A stretch of DNA of 64,000 bases from Sweltsa coloradensis (GCA_024449915.1 JAMZAV010000635.1:1-64000); one strand, 5' to 3'; numbered from the stretch's first letter, positions 34,871-47,959 are shown. Numbers and translations are program-made. The notes: a model not told the origin generated them from the letters alone.

Positions 34871-36490
34871 AAAAAAAATGACTCTAAAAGGAATTTAAAA
34901 AAAACAGTTTAAAAGAAAAACTTGGACGAGCAATTAGCAATCAAAACGTGGCCGGCCAAACCCCCAAAAATTAGATTTATTTTCAAGTGGCGGTTTCAGC
35001 AAAACCACATACTAAAACTTTAAAACGTAAGGGTGTACAAAAAAAAAATTGGTTTTGTGGTTGCAAAATTTTTAAATAGATTGTTTTTTTTTTCCCTTGC
35101 ATACTCTTTGGTGGCGAAAAAAAATGGACGGACGGGAATGGGACTTGGGTCATATAGCTGCTAAAAAAAAAAAGCATGAAAAACACCTGCTCACATCAAC
35201 AATCAGCCAATCTAAGCGGTTGGAACGTTATAAAAAAAAGAAATTGCGTGGGTATCGAAATGGATTAAAAACCAATAAAAAAAGTGAGAAAAATCGTTAC
35301 TTTTGTCCAAAATTGTGATTGTATAAAGTTTTGGGGGGCTTTTGATTAGCCCTCGGGGGCATGACGAATCAGAAAATTCAAAGAACCCGGGAAATTTCGG
35401 GGTTTAGAAAATTTTTTTCATCCGAGCAAACCCTGTTTTAAAGAACCTTTTAAAAAAGAATCACCGTGTTTAAGGGTACATCTAAAAACCTACAGAACAA
35501 AACTGTTAATTGCTTTTTTGGATGTGTGCCGGGAAAAGATTGCGCAAAATCGAACAAACAGCATTTTTTTGCGGTAACGCTGACGAAACAACTGATGTTT
35601 AAAAATTCTTTCAAAGGGTTTAGTGTTTCGGTACGTATAAACGGAAACCTGGGTCATATAGCTGCTAAAAAAAAAAGATAAAAAATACACCTGCTCAATA
35701 AAACAATCGGGCCAAATAAAATCAAAGCGTTTTTGGAGCGTTGATATAAGAAAAAAAATTTGACAGTGGGTATGACAATGGATTAAAAAAAAAATGAAAA
35801 AGTGGACAAAATCGTTACTTTGTCCAAAATTGTGGATTGTATAATTTTTGCGGGTTTTTAATTACCCCTCCGGGGCATGACGAATCAAAAATTCAAAAAA
35901 CCTGGAATTTCGGGGTTTTAGTAATTTTTTCATCCGAGCTAGACGCGTATTAAAGACCATTTAAAAGAATGCCCCCGTTTTTTAAGGGTACATCAAAAAC
36001 CGTACAAAACGAACTGTTAGTTTCATTTTGGTTTTGGTCCCGGGGAAAAAGATTGCGCAAAAATCGAAAAAAAAAAGCATTTGTTGCGGTAATCGCTGAC
36101 GAAAAAACTGATTTTTTAAATTTCTTTTCAAATGGTGTTAGTTTTGGTAGTAGTAAACCGGAGAACCTGTTGAACGATTTTGGGGATTTTGTAACCACCT
36201 GAGCACGATGCCGTACCCTTTCGCAAATTTTTTAGATGAAATAAACCCTCTCCTAAAAAAATCCCCGGAAAAGCTAGTCATCAAAGCTATGACGGCGCTG
36301 CTTTAGAGGGGTAGGATGGTGGAGTCAACTTTAAAAGTTACGGAGGTTACCCAACCCACTTCGTACTTTGTTATGCCCATCAGCTTCCTGTTTGAAACAG
36401 GCCCCTCACAAATCAAGAAGTGCGGTTGTTCTTTGAAACTGACTCAATTCCCAAATTTTTTTTTCCAAATTCCCACAAGCTTCATTTCGT
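34870..36490 (+). pseudogene. hAT-superfamily transposase remnant (ZMYM1/TTF-type zinc finger class), frameshifted
   Basis: The parent protein would catalyse cut-and-paste transposition. Reading across frames on the plus strand gives, in order: a zinc-finger-like block WFCGC...FPCILFGGE...WTDG (about 35,049-35,140) followed by KKHEKHLL; GHDESENS-like (35,357 and again near 35,875); FKGTSK.(V/L)QN (35,466 and 35,980); AVIADE.TD (36,083), where the first copy differs by a one-base loss; QSYDGAA (about 36,283); CYAHQL (about 36,368-36,387); and EVRLFFET (36,418-36,441). These match the order known for hAT transposases of the ZMYM1-like group. The C-terminal dimerisation region is missing; a tandem array starts there. 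A segment of about 510 bp is present twice. Frameshifts are frequent, at homopolymers. Not functional as written. Confidence 0.8.
35147..36180 (+). repeat. about 510-bp direct duplication inside the hAT transposase
   Basis: GGGTCATATAGCTGCTAAAA occurs at 35,147 and 35,651, and GGCATGACGAATCA and AAGGGTACATC recur at similar spacing. The two copies differ mostly by small indels. This may be a real tandem duplication or an assembly artefact in an error-rich region. Confidence 0.75.
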
Positions 36491-37260
36491 CCTAGGGGGG
36501 GGCACCCGAGCCTGGTTGCACACTGCAAGTCTATGCTCATTTACCGGTGCCCTACTAGTGTAGGAACCACATTTTTTTGATCTTTGGGGCCTAGCTAGAT
36601 CTGACGACGAGCTTCACCGTCCTGGGGGGGACAGCCAGCCGGGTTAAAAGCACTGCAAGTCTATAGCTAGTTCCCGGGTGCCCTACTATTGTAGGAACCG
36701 CTTTTCACATAAGGCCTAGCTGATCTGACCCGGGTTTCACTCGTCCTAGGTGGGACGAGCCGACCCTGGTTAGCAAGCACTGCAAGTCTATAGCCAGTTA
36801 CGGTCCCTATTTGTGCCGGAACCGGGTGTTCGATCATTAGGCCTCGATCTGACGACGAGCTTCACTCCCTAGGGTGGGATACCCGGGCCGGTTCAAGCAC
36901 TGAAAGTCTAATCAGTTACCGGTGCCTACTTGGCAGAACGGTTTTTCGATCTTTTTTAGGCCTTGCAAATCTGCAGGCTTCACTCGTCCTAAGGGGGACG
37001 ACCGACCGGGTTAGCAAGCACTGCAGTCTGTAGCTCATTCCGGTGCCCATTTTGTCCCGGAACCCGTGTTCGATCATTGGGCCTAGCTAATCTTACGACG
37101 ACTTCACTCGTCCTGGGGTGGGACTAGCCGAGCCTGGTTAGCCATGCAATCTAAAGTCAGTAACCGGTCCCCTACTTGTGTGGGAAAACCCGCGTTTTCG
37201 ATCAAAAGAAAAGCTAGATCCACGACGAGCTTCACTCGCCTGGGGTGGGGCAAAAACGGC
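36490..37260 (+). repeat. tandem repeat, about six units of about 123 bp
   Basis: Each unit carries CACTGCAAGTCTATAG, TACCGGTGCCCTACT, TCGATCATTAGGCCTAGC, TCTGACGACGAGCTTCACTC and CGAGCCTGGTTAGC. Starts are near 36,525, 36,650, 36,778, 36,900, 37,018 and 37,143. It begins where the hAT transposase reading stops, so it may have interrupted or be part of that transposon. Confidence 0.8.
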
Positions 37261-37559
37261 CCAAACAAGAACAAAGAAAAATAAAATAACCCCCGCTGCT
37301 CGTTCCGGTGTGCGGACTTCAGTTACCAGGGCTACGGCAGCGGGAAAAAGAAGAATACTTTTTAGCGCATTTTTCACATTATAATGGGGGTGTCTAGAGA
37401 CCGTTAAAAATTTTTTTGTAAATTGCAAAAAATACTATTTTACTAATAACTGAATTATGAAAAAAACATCTAAAAAAATGTTTGGGGTCTAATAGTACAT
37501 TATTAAAAATTATAATCCCTTTTTTATGAATCCCAAATATATGTTTCACTATTAAGGTT

Positions 37560-38380
37560 CTAACTTCTTTTTATAGGCCTACAATCATTGGTGCCTGCTC
37601 AAAAGGGGTTCACTGGGTGGTTCAATGGGAAAAATTTTCACACTGCCATCTACCACCACAAGGATCCACAGACCTAGTCTGCGGGGCCCGGAGAAGACAG
37701 CGGACCTCTTGGGGGGGGTGCATACGGCAGCTGGAAAGAAAAAAATTTAAAAAAACAACGTTTTACCAAGGTCGCTATCATTTACATGGAGTTTGAGCTA
37801 GATTTCCCTTTAAAAAAAACTCATACTTTAATTCATAGGCCCCCAATTAAGGGAAATTTAATATTATCCTGGGCCCCTACTGCTCTTCAAGTTTTTCAAT
37901 ACAATGAACAGTGAAAAAGACTCTGAAATAAACCACCACAAGTGATGGGCACAAACTCTATTTTGCGGGGGCCGGAAAAGACAGGGGAACACTTTTGGGG
38001 GCGGTGCTACGTAGGGCAGCTGGAAAGAAAAAAATTTAATTTTAAAACAACGTTTTAGCATGGGCCCTACTATCATGTTAAAAGGGGATTTTGGCTATTT
38101 TCACCTCAAAAAAAATCAAAATTCAAAAGGGTTCCCCTTTAAAGGTAACTTAATTTTACTTTAGGCCCTCGCTCTAAAAAGGGGTTTTCACTTATAATGA
38201 AACAATTTTACTACTGAAATCAACTCACCACAAGTGACGGCACCGCTCTGTTTTGCGGGGCCGGGGGAAGACGCGAGACACTCTTGGGGGCGGTGCTACG
38301 TACAGCAGCTGGAAAGAAGAAAATTTAAATTAGGTAAACAACTTCTAAGCGTAGCCTACTTCCAAATTGCAGGCTGAACT
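37560..38380 (+). repeat. tandem repeat, three units of about 290 bp
   Basis: CACCACAAG, TGCGGGG, GGTGCTACGTA and GGCAGCTGGAAAGAA (about 37,727, 38,016 and 38,307) recur with the same order and a spacing of about 290 bp. Non-coding. It lies immediately right of the 123-bp tandem array. Confidence 0.75.
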
Positions 38381-38399
38381 ATGTTATAGGCTATGTGTA

Positions 38400-39700
38400 A
38401 AACTGACGTGACACAAGAAAGGCATATTATTAATTGAATAATTGTTCAAACCACAATACTGAATGTTAGCTAATAGCTAACTTGTAGTTCTGATCTCTTA
38501 GTGTTAACACAACACATCAGCCAACGTGAGAAAACAAAGTTTGTCTACAATCCCATTGAAATTAGCAAGACTGACCGACGATGGAAAGTGATATCGTAAC
38601 AGTCACGTCTACCCTAAAGGTATTTACAGTTACAAAACCTTGCGGAAGTTTTGTTTAAAAATAATTTAAAGTTCATTTTAAAACTACAAGCAGGGCCTAC
38701 CTAGGTAGCCTACGCTAACACTCTTGAAGTTAACAATCAAAAACTCTTAGTTCACTTACTGTGAAGTTTAATTAATTAGGCTACTAATTATTTATACCAA
38801 GAAATAAAGAGCAACACTAATTAAAATGTCCTGCCAAGTTTTATTTGAAACAACAAAAGAAGCCTAGGTGTAGGTACGGTAATAAAAACTGTGGGGAAAA
38901 AATTAAAGGGTCGAATTCCAAAGAATTTCACTGATAAATTAACAAATTTTAAAAACAATATAAATTAAAAAAAGAGAAAAAAATAAAACACTAATTGGGG
39001 TTTCCGCTTAAGCTTGTAGAACTACAATAAAGGTTTTCTTTTAAATTTTAAAAAGTTCTAAAGAATTAAATTTAAAAGTTTTTTTCACTAGAAGTATGCG
39101 TAGGCCACCTACATGGGGCCAAGCGTGAAAAAGAATCCACTCACCATGGGAGTGGCGCTGGATCGCGAGTAGAAGTCTCGAGGTCTCGGGAGAGGGACTC
39201 GGAGACTTTCCACTCGCTTCGATCTTGGGAAGAGCAGAAAGTCGGGTTTGCTGCGTAGGGCTGCACACCCCCAAAGAAATAGAGAGAAAACCAAGGGGTT
39301 ACACTATTATCATGGGGGATGCACTTATCGAATCTAATAAAACATCCGAGCTTTTCCTAGCTAGGTGATTGACCAAAAAGGGGAACCTACTTCTTGCTAT
39401 AAAGGGTGGGAAACAAAAAAAATAAAAATTAAAGAATAAAAAATTAAAGGAAAAATTTAGGCCGGGCCTGGGGGGGCCAATTGTACAAAAATATAAAATA
39501 TTATTTTTTTGATGTTTGTTTTAGAGTTTTTAATTGTATTATGGGGCCCAGCTAATGTTTACAAGAACGACCCATTTAAATCCCATAACTTAAAAATTAA
39601 AAGCCAAACCCCACATTTAAAATACAACCCGAGAAAGCTAGCTAGTCAAAACCCCATAGCACAATTGAAATTGGTTTAAAAGTGTATAATATGCTAGTTC
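38400..39700. other. AT-rich non-coding stretch, partly better quality
   Basis: No gene was recognised. 39,110-39,290 is GC-richer (around CTCGAGGTCTCGGGAGAGGG) with short minus-strand frames but no identifiable domain. Confidence 0.35.
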
Positions 39701-39713
39701 TGTACAGGGGCGT

Positions 39714-40100
39714 AGCTAAAATTTCAAAGCCCGGGTGCAAGGCAGCTTGAGGGTGGGGGAGGACCTTTGCAAGGACCTATTTGCAGTGGGCCCCCCCCCC
39801 CCCCGGGGCCCGGACACAACTGTACCCCTTGCCCCCGTTTTCCGTACGTACACTGAAAGGCCAAGGTGGAAAAATTTCACTCACCAAAGCACTTTGGATG
39901 CGAAAAACTTTTTCAACGCTGCCGGTCGGCGTGAAGTCTTGAGCCGAGCCCATCTTGTCACGCGACTGGAGAGAAGTTCGAATTTGACCCGATACAGACG
40001 ACCTTCCTTCATTGAGCCCCAAGGGACGCTAGCGCGGGGGGGGGTATGCGACGTCAACAATAGCCATGAAATCATGAATTAAAAAGAAGGGGGGGGGGAG
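39714..40100 (+). repeat. probable transposon fragment with CAGGGGCGTAGCTA-type end
   Basis: CAGGGGCGTAGCTAAAATTTC is an end typical of DNA transposons in many animal genomes. No matching complementary end was found. The 115-codon frame at 39,735-40,082 spans a C homopolymer and is not believed. Confidence 0.3.
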
Positions 40101-40150
40101 GGGCAGTGGCAACTTCGGAAAAATTCAAATTTTAAAAAAAATATAAAAAT

Positions 40151-40704
40151 TAGGGATTCAACGATAATCGCATACCCTTATCGTTTTATCGCATACGAGT
40201 TCTGTATCGCGATTATCGTACGATACAAATTCCAGCGAAAATCGCGATTTTATGGGGCTCTCTGCTTCAAATTAAATTTTTACGCCAACGGATTTTTTGA
40301 TTCTTCAGTTATCAGTGTTTTGCTCCCCCAAAACACGTAACTTCTTACTGCGTATTGCGCAATGGCGGGCGTCAGGGGCTGTTGCCTAGAAAACGGGGGC
40401 CCCCCCCCCCGCCGCCCCGCTCGAAGCAGCTCTCTCCGTTTCCCCCGTTTTTCTGCACACGCTGTCTCGGGGTGGGGGGTATCGGGGGCCGGTTGGCCGC
40501 TCCCAACCATACCCGCTAGTACAGTGAAGGCGCGCAATTCAAATAGACGCACTGCGAAACGTGTTTTATATCGCCGATATATCGTGATATACTGAAGTTA
40601 ATCGTCGCGATATTTTTTTGTCCCATTTTTCGAAATTTAACGCGATATTAATTTTATTTCAGCGCGATTATCGATATGAAATTTTATATCGTTTGACATC
40701 CCTA
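40151..40704. mobile_element. non-autonomous hAT element, 554 bp, with perfect 8-bp target duplication
   Basis: It begins TAGGGATTCAACGATAATCG and ends with the complement of TAGGGATGTCAAACGATA. It is flanked by ATAAAAAT at 40,143-40,150 and 40,705-40,712. The sub-terminal regions are full of CGATA/TATCG words in both orientations. A GC-rich core (about 40,360-40,520) holds short frames that do not look coding. Confidence 0.85.
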
Positions 40705-40999
40705 ATAAAAATCAACATCAACAACACAACCATGTGTCTGGTACAATGGTAATTATTAATCCGCATTACATAATATGCTATGTCAATGCAAGATTCAAGA
40801 CATAGGCCTAAGTAAAATAATCAAGAGTCGATAAAGAAATTTCCCCCGTTGGGGGAGGTTTTCCCCAACTCCCTATACCGCCCGGGGTTTAAAAATAAAG
40901 CTTTTATTCCCCGCGCCTGTGTTTGTTGATGGAAATCTCAAAAAACTAGTCCTTTTCTACTTATTAACGTCGGCGAGACAAAGTCGTAAAAGTCAAAAT

Positions 41000-43585
41000 A
41001 ATAAATACGATCAAATGTTGGACAATTTTTTTGGCATAAGCAAACTCTTTATTGATGGGGGATATTTCTGATGTAGTAGACCTAAGCGTGGGACGAAAAT
41101 AAAGATTGCTAAAGGTTTCGTTTTGAATCCCAGGGCGTACTTACGTCCTAAAAACTTTTTGGGGCCTTGGACCTGGCTACACTTTCCAAAAAGCTTAAAA
41201 AAGGGCACCCAAATTTTTTTTAGCAAAAATTATCAGTGCCCGGGGTGAGCCTGCGCACACTTTATGTTCGTTTTTCTTTTTAAAAGGTGGGGCCCGGGCC
41301 TAATACGATTGAAAAAAAATTGAATTTTTTGACGTTTCGTCATCATTTTTAATTGCATTGTCACTGCAAACTGCACATCGATAACCTACTGACCGTATTT
41401 AGTGTGCGGTGATTTTAGTAGTTTCACATTTGAGCCGCCCTCAGCGCGCAGAACGAGTCCGTTTAGACTGTGGGAGTTGGAGGACCTCCCCAATGGGGAA
41501 ACTTCTGTATCGACTCTGGTAAAATCTAACTGATCCCTAACCTGGCGTTAGTAACTGAACCCAAAACCTTCTGCAATAAAACAACTACTGTAAAAGAATT
41601 AGTATTAGGGGGTTTTAGGTTAGGCCTAAGCATAAAAAAAAAATAGGTTTGCGTTTTTGCTTTCCGTAAAAAATTCATTGTGGGAGGCCCTTAAAAACTA
41701 AGATCTATGCCTTGTCACATTAGCCTTTTAAATGACTTTAAAGTGAAAGTCTAGGTGTGATGCAAAAAAGAAACTTAAAGTCCCCTTTTTTTAAAATCAT
41801 CCCGGGCCCCCTTTTAAAGTGAGGAACGGTGTTTATAAAAATCGATTTGTATTTCGTTTCTGAAAGGTGGGACGATAGTTTTTTTTATTATGTTGAGATT
41901 TTGTGATATTACTTTAGCGGGAGTAGCCCTCTGTAATTTTAAGATAAGAAGAAAATACGAAATGTAAAAGTGACGAAATTTAAAGTTTTTTTGACTCTGG
42001 GGGTTTTTCAAGTTAAACCCGAGTCTGAAAAAAAATAAAAATACAGCGTGGTCCCCGTCTTTAAAAAACCGGGGGTCAGTGAGACCCCGGGAACTTTTAA
42101 ATGAATTTTAAAATGGGGGGACTTAAAATAAAAAGTAAGTTAAAAAGGCAATAGGGCCCCCACCGGGATACAAAAAGGAATTATTTACCTATAAGGGCAA
42201 TATTTTTAAAAAAAAAAACCAAATAATGCCCCGGCTAGTAATGCTTTGATAATCCGCCACCTATCCCTGCAAAAAGTTTGTGACATTACGCGCCGAAAAG
42301 CTGAGCCTTGCAGATGTCAGACATGATTTTGTGACTCAAGTGGCAAAAAAAGCAGACGAGTATGCATAGGCAAGGCGGGTGGGCAGGTAATTAGACATCA
42401 CATGCAGGCTGTAGAGGCCAAACATTCCTGGGAAAATAAGATAGACACTTATGAAAAAGGACTTTTCCTAGCCTAACAAGTAAAAAGTAACGAAGACTAT
42501 CGACATGGGAACCCCTTGAATAAGACCAAATTTTAATCTCATTTACAAGATTTAAAACACGATGTCTCCCCACGCTGAGTAAATGGGCCGGGCCCGAAGG
42601 TCAAGGGACCATGTGTGGAGTAGATCTAGTGATAAAGAAACCCCCGGAAATAAAAACAACAATATTGAAGGAAAATGGCAAATGAAAAACAACATAGAGT
42701 AGGGGGAAAGATGTAGAATCACACAAACTACAGCCCACAAAAATGCCAGCACATTGAATAGGGATAGGGTTAATTAAATCGGGGGCAAATGAAGTTGCGG
42801 GGCGCGAATTTTGCTCGATTTTATGGAAATAAAGAGGGAAAATTCAATAATATTTAAGAACGACAGGGGAAAAGAAACTCTTTTTGAAGGACTGATGTGA
42901 AAGACGTTGAAGCTGCAATTCCAGACACTATGCCCCCCTCATCCAATAAAATGGAGCTATGAATGAGGCAAATGCAAAAAGAATATTAAATAAACTAAGC
43001 TTAGATAAAAAAACGTAGAAAAAAAAAATAAATTTTGAAAAAAGAAGGAAATGATAATTTAATCTTTTTTTTGCTGGTCCCTAGCGTTGGGATCGGCTAC
43101 CACCTGCCAGGGCCCGGCGGGTCTGGGGTGTTGTTCTCAGCTTCGGACCATGGCACCACTTCGTTCCGAAAAGAAGGGTTACCTAGAGGGGGCAAGGTAG
43201 AGGGAACAAAAAAGTTCTACAATGACAAAAACCCCGGGTAAATGAAATTTAGTTGATTTTTTTTTATCAATACCCGAACAATACAAAAACCTACGAAAAA
43301 ACTTCTGTTGGTAGCTAAATATTCAGAACAAAAAAAAGATGGCGCAGTAACGCGCAAAACCCCGGGGGTCTCCTATCGGGGTATCGCAAGGTGAATGAAC
43401 AAAAAAACCCTTGGCCCCAGGGAAGATTTTACACAAGAATTACAATGCCTTAGCCCAGACAACTTTCCGGTTTTCAATATTTACATTATATTGACAAGAC
43501 TGGAAAAGAATAGGCCCAAACAAGTTAAATAACCCAAAGTTTAAAAATTTGGGAAAATAGGAAATGCCAAAGTCTTGTTAGACAA
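41000..43585. other. non-coding or unreadable stretch left of the satellite array
   Basis: A mixture of AT-rich and C/G-homopolymer sequence with only short frames. No transposon ends, RNA genes or host exons were recognised. Confidence 0.35.
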
Positions 43586-43589
43586 ATGA

Positions 43590-44807
43590 GTGGCCATGTG
43601 TTGGGGAGGCCCTACCTGGTATCTTACCCAGGTTTTCCCACCCTACATAAAGGGGGATCCAGCATCTAGGTCTTCCCTCCCTAGCCTATCATAAAATAGG
43701 TGGCGCATTATGACCTTTCGTTACAGTTGACGCGCCTTATAGATAGACCTATGATGAGCCCTGTGTTGGGGAGGGCCCTACCGGTATCTTACCCAGGGTT
43801 TCCCCACCCCACTATAAGGCTGGATCCAGCTCTAGGGCTTTCCCCCCCTGCCCATCATAAAATAAGTGGCGCATTATGACCTTCAGTTTCAGTTTCCCCC
43901 CTTTGATGACCTACTGATGAGCCGTTTTTGGGGAGGCCTACCTTTCTTACCCCGGTTTTCCCCACCCTACAAAAAGGCGGACCGCTCTAGGTCTTCCCCC
44001 CCTAGCCTATCATAAACTAGAGTGGCGCATTATGCCTTACATTACGTTTACGCGCCCTTAAGAAGACCTACGAGTGAGCCATGTGTTGGGGAGGCCTCCT
44101 GGTATCTTTCCCAGGTTTCCCCCCCCTACATAAGGGGTGGATCCACATCTGGCTTCCCCCCCTAGCCCATCATAAAGTGGCGAAGTTATGACCTTACAGT
44201 TTCATTGACGCGCCCTTATGATAGACCTACGAGTGAGCCATGTGTTGGGTAGGCTACCTGGTATCTTTTCCCCGGGTTTTCCCCCCCTACATAGGTGGAT
44301 CCAGCATCTAGGTCTTCCCTCCCCACCATCAAAATGTGGGCTTATGACCTTTCAGTTACATTGACGCGCCCCATAGATAGACCTATGGTGAGCCATGGTT
44401 GGGTAGGCCCCACCTGGTATCTTACCCAGGTTTTCCCCACCCAATAAGGCTGGGTCCAGCATCTAGGGTTTCCTCCCTAGCCTATCATAAAATAGAGTGC
44501 GCAATACCTTACAGTTAAGTTACGCGCCCTTATAGATAGACCTACGAGTGAGGTGTGTTTGGGGGGCCCCACTGTTCTTACCCAGGTTTCCCCACCCACA
44601 TATAAGGTGGATCCAGCTCTAGGGCTTTTCCCTCCCTGCCATCATAAAATAGGGCGCATTATGACCCTTTCGTTACAGTTGACGCCCCTTTTAATAGACC
44701 TCTGGTGAGCCATGTGTTTTGGGTAGGCCCTACCCGGGATCTTACCCGGTTTCCTCACCCCACATAAGGCTGGGTCCACATCTAGGTCTTCCCCCCCTGC
44801 CTATCAT

Positions 44808-44838
<31 letters not shown>

Positions 44839-44871
44839 CTTTTTTTTTTTTCTTCCCTTTTCTCCCCCCTT

Positions 44872-44921
<50 letters not shown>

Positions 44922-47900
44922 GGGTGGCCAGGGAACCCTTTTTTCCCCCCTACATAAGGCTGGATCCAGAAAAATCTAGGTCTTCCCTCCCTAGCCTACA
45001 TAAAATGAGGGCGCATTAGACCCCTTTCAGTTACAGTTGACCGCCCTTTTAGATAGACCTACTGAGTGACCCTGTGTTGGGTAGGCCCTACCTGGGATCT
45101 TACCCAGGTTTCCTCACCCTACATAAGGCTGGACAGCATTAGGTCTTCCCTCCCAGCCTATCATAAACTAGAGTGGCGCATTATGACCTTTTAAATTACA
45201 GTTGACGCCCCTTATAGATAGACCACTGAGTGAGCCGTGTGTTGGGTAGGGCCCACCGGTACTTACCCCGGTTTCCTCACCCCCATAAGGCTGGATCCAG
45301 CATCTAGGTCTTCCCCCTGCCTATCATAAACTAGAGTGGCGCATTTGACCTTTAAATTTCAGTTGACGCGCCTTTGATGGGCCTACTGAGTGAGCCTGTT
45401 TGGGGAGGCCCTACCTGGGATTTACCCAGGTTTCCTCCCCTACTAAGGGTGGTCCAGCTCTAGGTCTTCCCTCCCTAGCCTATCATAAACTAAGTGGCCG
45501 CATTATGACCTTACATTACAGTTGACGCGCCCCCTTTTAGATGACCACTGAGTGAGCCTGTGTTGGGGGGCCCCACCCGGGACTTACCCAGGGTTTTCCC
45601 CACCCTCATAAGGGGGATCCAGCATCTAGGTCTTCCCTCCCTAGCCTTTTCATAAACTAGAGTGGCGCATTATGACCCTTTCAGTTACATTGCCCGCCCT
45701 TATAGATAGACCACGAGTGAGCCTGTGTTGGGGAGGCCCTACCTGGTATCTTACCCCGGTTTTCCCCACCCTAATAAGGCTGGATCCAGCTCTGGTCTTC
45801 CCTCCCTAGCCCATCATAAAATAGAGGGGCGCAATTTTGACCTTCAGTTCAGTTACGCCCCTTATAGATAACCTACTGATGAGCCCTGGTTGGGTAGGCC
45901 CTACCTGGGATCTTACCCGGTTTCCTCACCCCACATAAAAGGTGGTCCAGCATCTAGGTCTTCCCTCCCTAGCCCATCATAAACTAATGGCGCATTATGA
46001 CCTTCAGTTACAGTTGACGCGCCCTTATAGATAGACCTACTGAGGAGCCCTTGTTGGGAGGCCCCACCTGGGATCTTCCCAGGTTTTCCCACCCTAATAA
46101 GCTGGATCCAGCATCTGTCTTCCTCCCTATATCATAAAATAAGTGGCGCATTTTGACCTACAGTTACAGTTTACGCGCCCCTTTTAGATAGACCTACTGG
46201 TGGGGCCTGTGTTGGGTGGCCCTACCTGGATCTTACCCAGGGTTTTCCCCAACCCCACAAAAAGGCGGATCCAGCATCTGGGTTTCCCCCCCTACCTATC
46301 ATAAACTGGGGGCCATTTGACCTTTTCGTTTCAGTTCGCGCCCTTTTGATGGACCCCTGAGTGAGCCATGTGTTTGGGAGGCCCTACCCGGTATCTTACC
46401 CCGGTTTCCCCACCCACATAAGGCTGGATCCAGCATCTAGGTCTTCCCTCCCTAGCCTTCATAAACAGTGGCGCATTATGACCTTACAGTTACGTTGACG
46501 CGCCCTTATAGATGACCTACTGAGTGAGCCGGGGTTTTGGGGAGGCCCTACCCGGGATCTTACCCCGGTTTCCTCACCCACAAGGGTGATCCACATCTAG
46601 GGCTTCCCCCCCTAGCCTATCATAAACTAAGGGCGCATTATGACCTTAAGTTACATTGACGCCCCTTAAGATGACCCACTGAGTGAGCCTGTGTTTTGGG
46701 GAGGCCCCACCTTATCTTACCCGGTTTCCTCACCCTACATAGGCTGGGCCCGATCTAGGTCTTCCCTCCCTAGCCTATCATAACAAGGGGGGATTATGCC
46801 TTTCAGTTACAGTTTTACGCACCCCTTTTAGATAGACCTACTGAGGGCCCTGTGTTGGGTAGGGCCCCCCCTGGATCTTCCTTTTCCCACCCCACATAAG
46901 GCTGGTCCAGCTCTAGGTCTTCCCCCCCTACCTATCATAAAAAAGTGGGCATTTGACCTTACTTACAGTTGACGCCCCTTTTAAAATAACCCACTGAGTG
47001 GCCTGGTTGGGTAGGCCCACCTGGTATCTTCCCTTTTCCTCACCCTAATAGGCTGGATCCCGCATCTAGGTCTTCCCTCCTACCATCTAAACTAAATGGG
47101 GCCTTATGACCTTACAGTTACAGTTGACGCGCCCTTTTAAAATAGACCTACTGAGTGAGCCTGTGTTGGGTAGGCCCTACCTGGATCTTACCCCGGTTTC
47201 CTCACCCCACATTAAAGGGTGGATCCGCTCTAGGTTTCCCTCCCCACCTATCATAAACATGGCGCAATTTTACCTACAGTTCAGTGACGCGCCTATAATA
47301 GACCTACTGAGGACCATGTGGTTGGGGAGGCCCCACCGGATCTTACCCAGGTTTCCCACCCTACAAAAAGGGTGGATCCGCATCTAGGTTTCCCTCCCTA
47401 GCCTATCATAAACTGGGGGCATTTTGACCTTACGTTACAGTTGACGCCCCTTATAGATAGACCTACTGGTGAGCCTGTGTTGGGGAGGGCCCTACCTGGT
47501 ATCTTACCCAGGTTTTCCCCACCCTACATTTAAAGGGTGGACCAGATCTAGGTCTTCCCTCCCTGCCCATCAAAAAATAGTGGCGCATTATGACCCTTTC
47601 AGTTACATTGACGCCCCTTTTAGATAGACCCTACTGGGAGCCTGTGTTTTGGGGAGGCCCTACCTGGTATCTTTCCCAGGTTTTTCCCCACCCACTGGGG
47701 TGGTCCAGCATCCAGGGCTTCCCCCCCTAGCCTATCATAAACTAAAATGGCGCATTTTGCCTTTCGTTTTCAGTTCGCGCCTTATAGATAACCTACTGAG
47801 GAGCCTGTGTTGGGTAGGGCCCCACTGGGATCTTCCCCAGGTTTCCTACCCCACATTGGGGTGGATCCAGCATCTAGGGCTTCCCCCCCTACCTATCTAA

Positions 47901-47955
47901 ACTAGATCCATTATGACCCTTTCTTACAGTTGACGCGCCCTTTTGATAGACCTAC
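43590..47955 (+). repeat. satellite-like tandem array, about 26 units of about 170 bp
   Basis: The words TGTGTTGGG, TAGGCCCTACCTGG, CTTACCCAGG, GGCTGGATCCAGC, TCTTCCCTCCCTAGCC, GGCGCATTATGACC, CAGTTGACGCGCCCTTATAG and CCTACTGAGTGAGCC recur in fixed order. A consensus unit is about 170 bp, but observed spacings are about 150-170 bp because units lose one to a few bases at many places and gain C/G/T runs. The array is interrupted by a T-rich tract at 44,811-44,920. No coding capacity. It looks like a satellite, or a tandem block inside a larger element. Confidence 0.9.
44811..44920. repeat. T-rich homopolymer tract inside the satellite array
   Basis: About 110 nt, nearly all T with a few C and G interruptions, placed where a unit should read ATAAACTAGAGTGGCG. 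It replaces part of a unit and is probably a sequencing or assembly artefact. Confidence 0.85.
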
Positions 47956-47959
47956 TAAC

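Noticed and set aside
39714..40100. Complete transposon starting CAGGGGCGTAGCTA
   Set aside because: No complementary right end or target duplication could be found, so only a fragment is listed.
44719..44979. 86-codon frame rich in phenylalanine
   Set aside because: It translates the T homopolymer tract within satellite units.
43590..47955. CRISPR-like array of repeats
   Set aside because: Units are contiguous with no unique spacers of constant length, and the genome is eukaryotic. This is a satellite.
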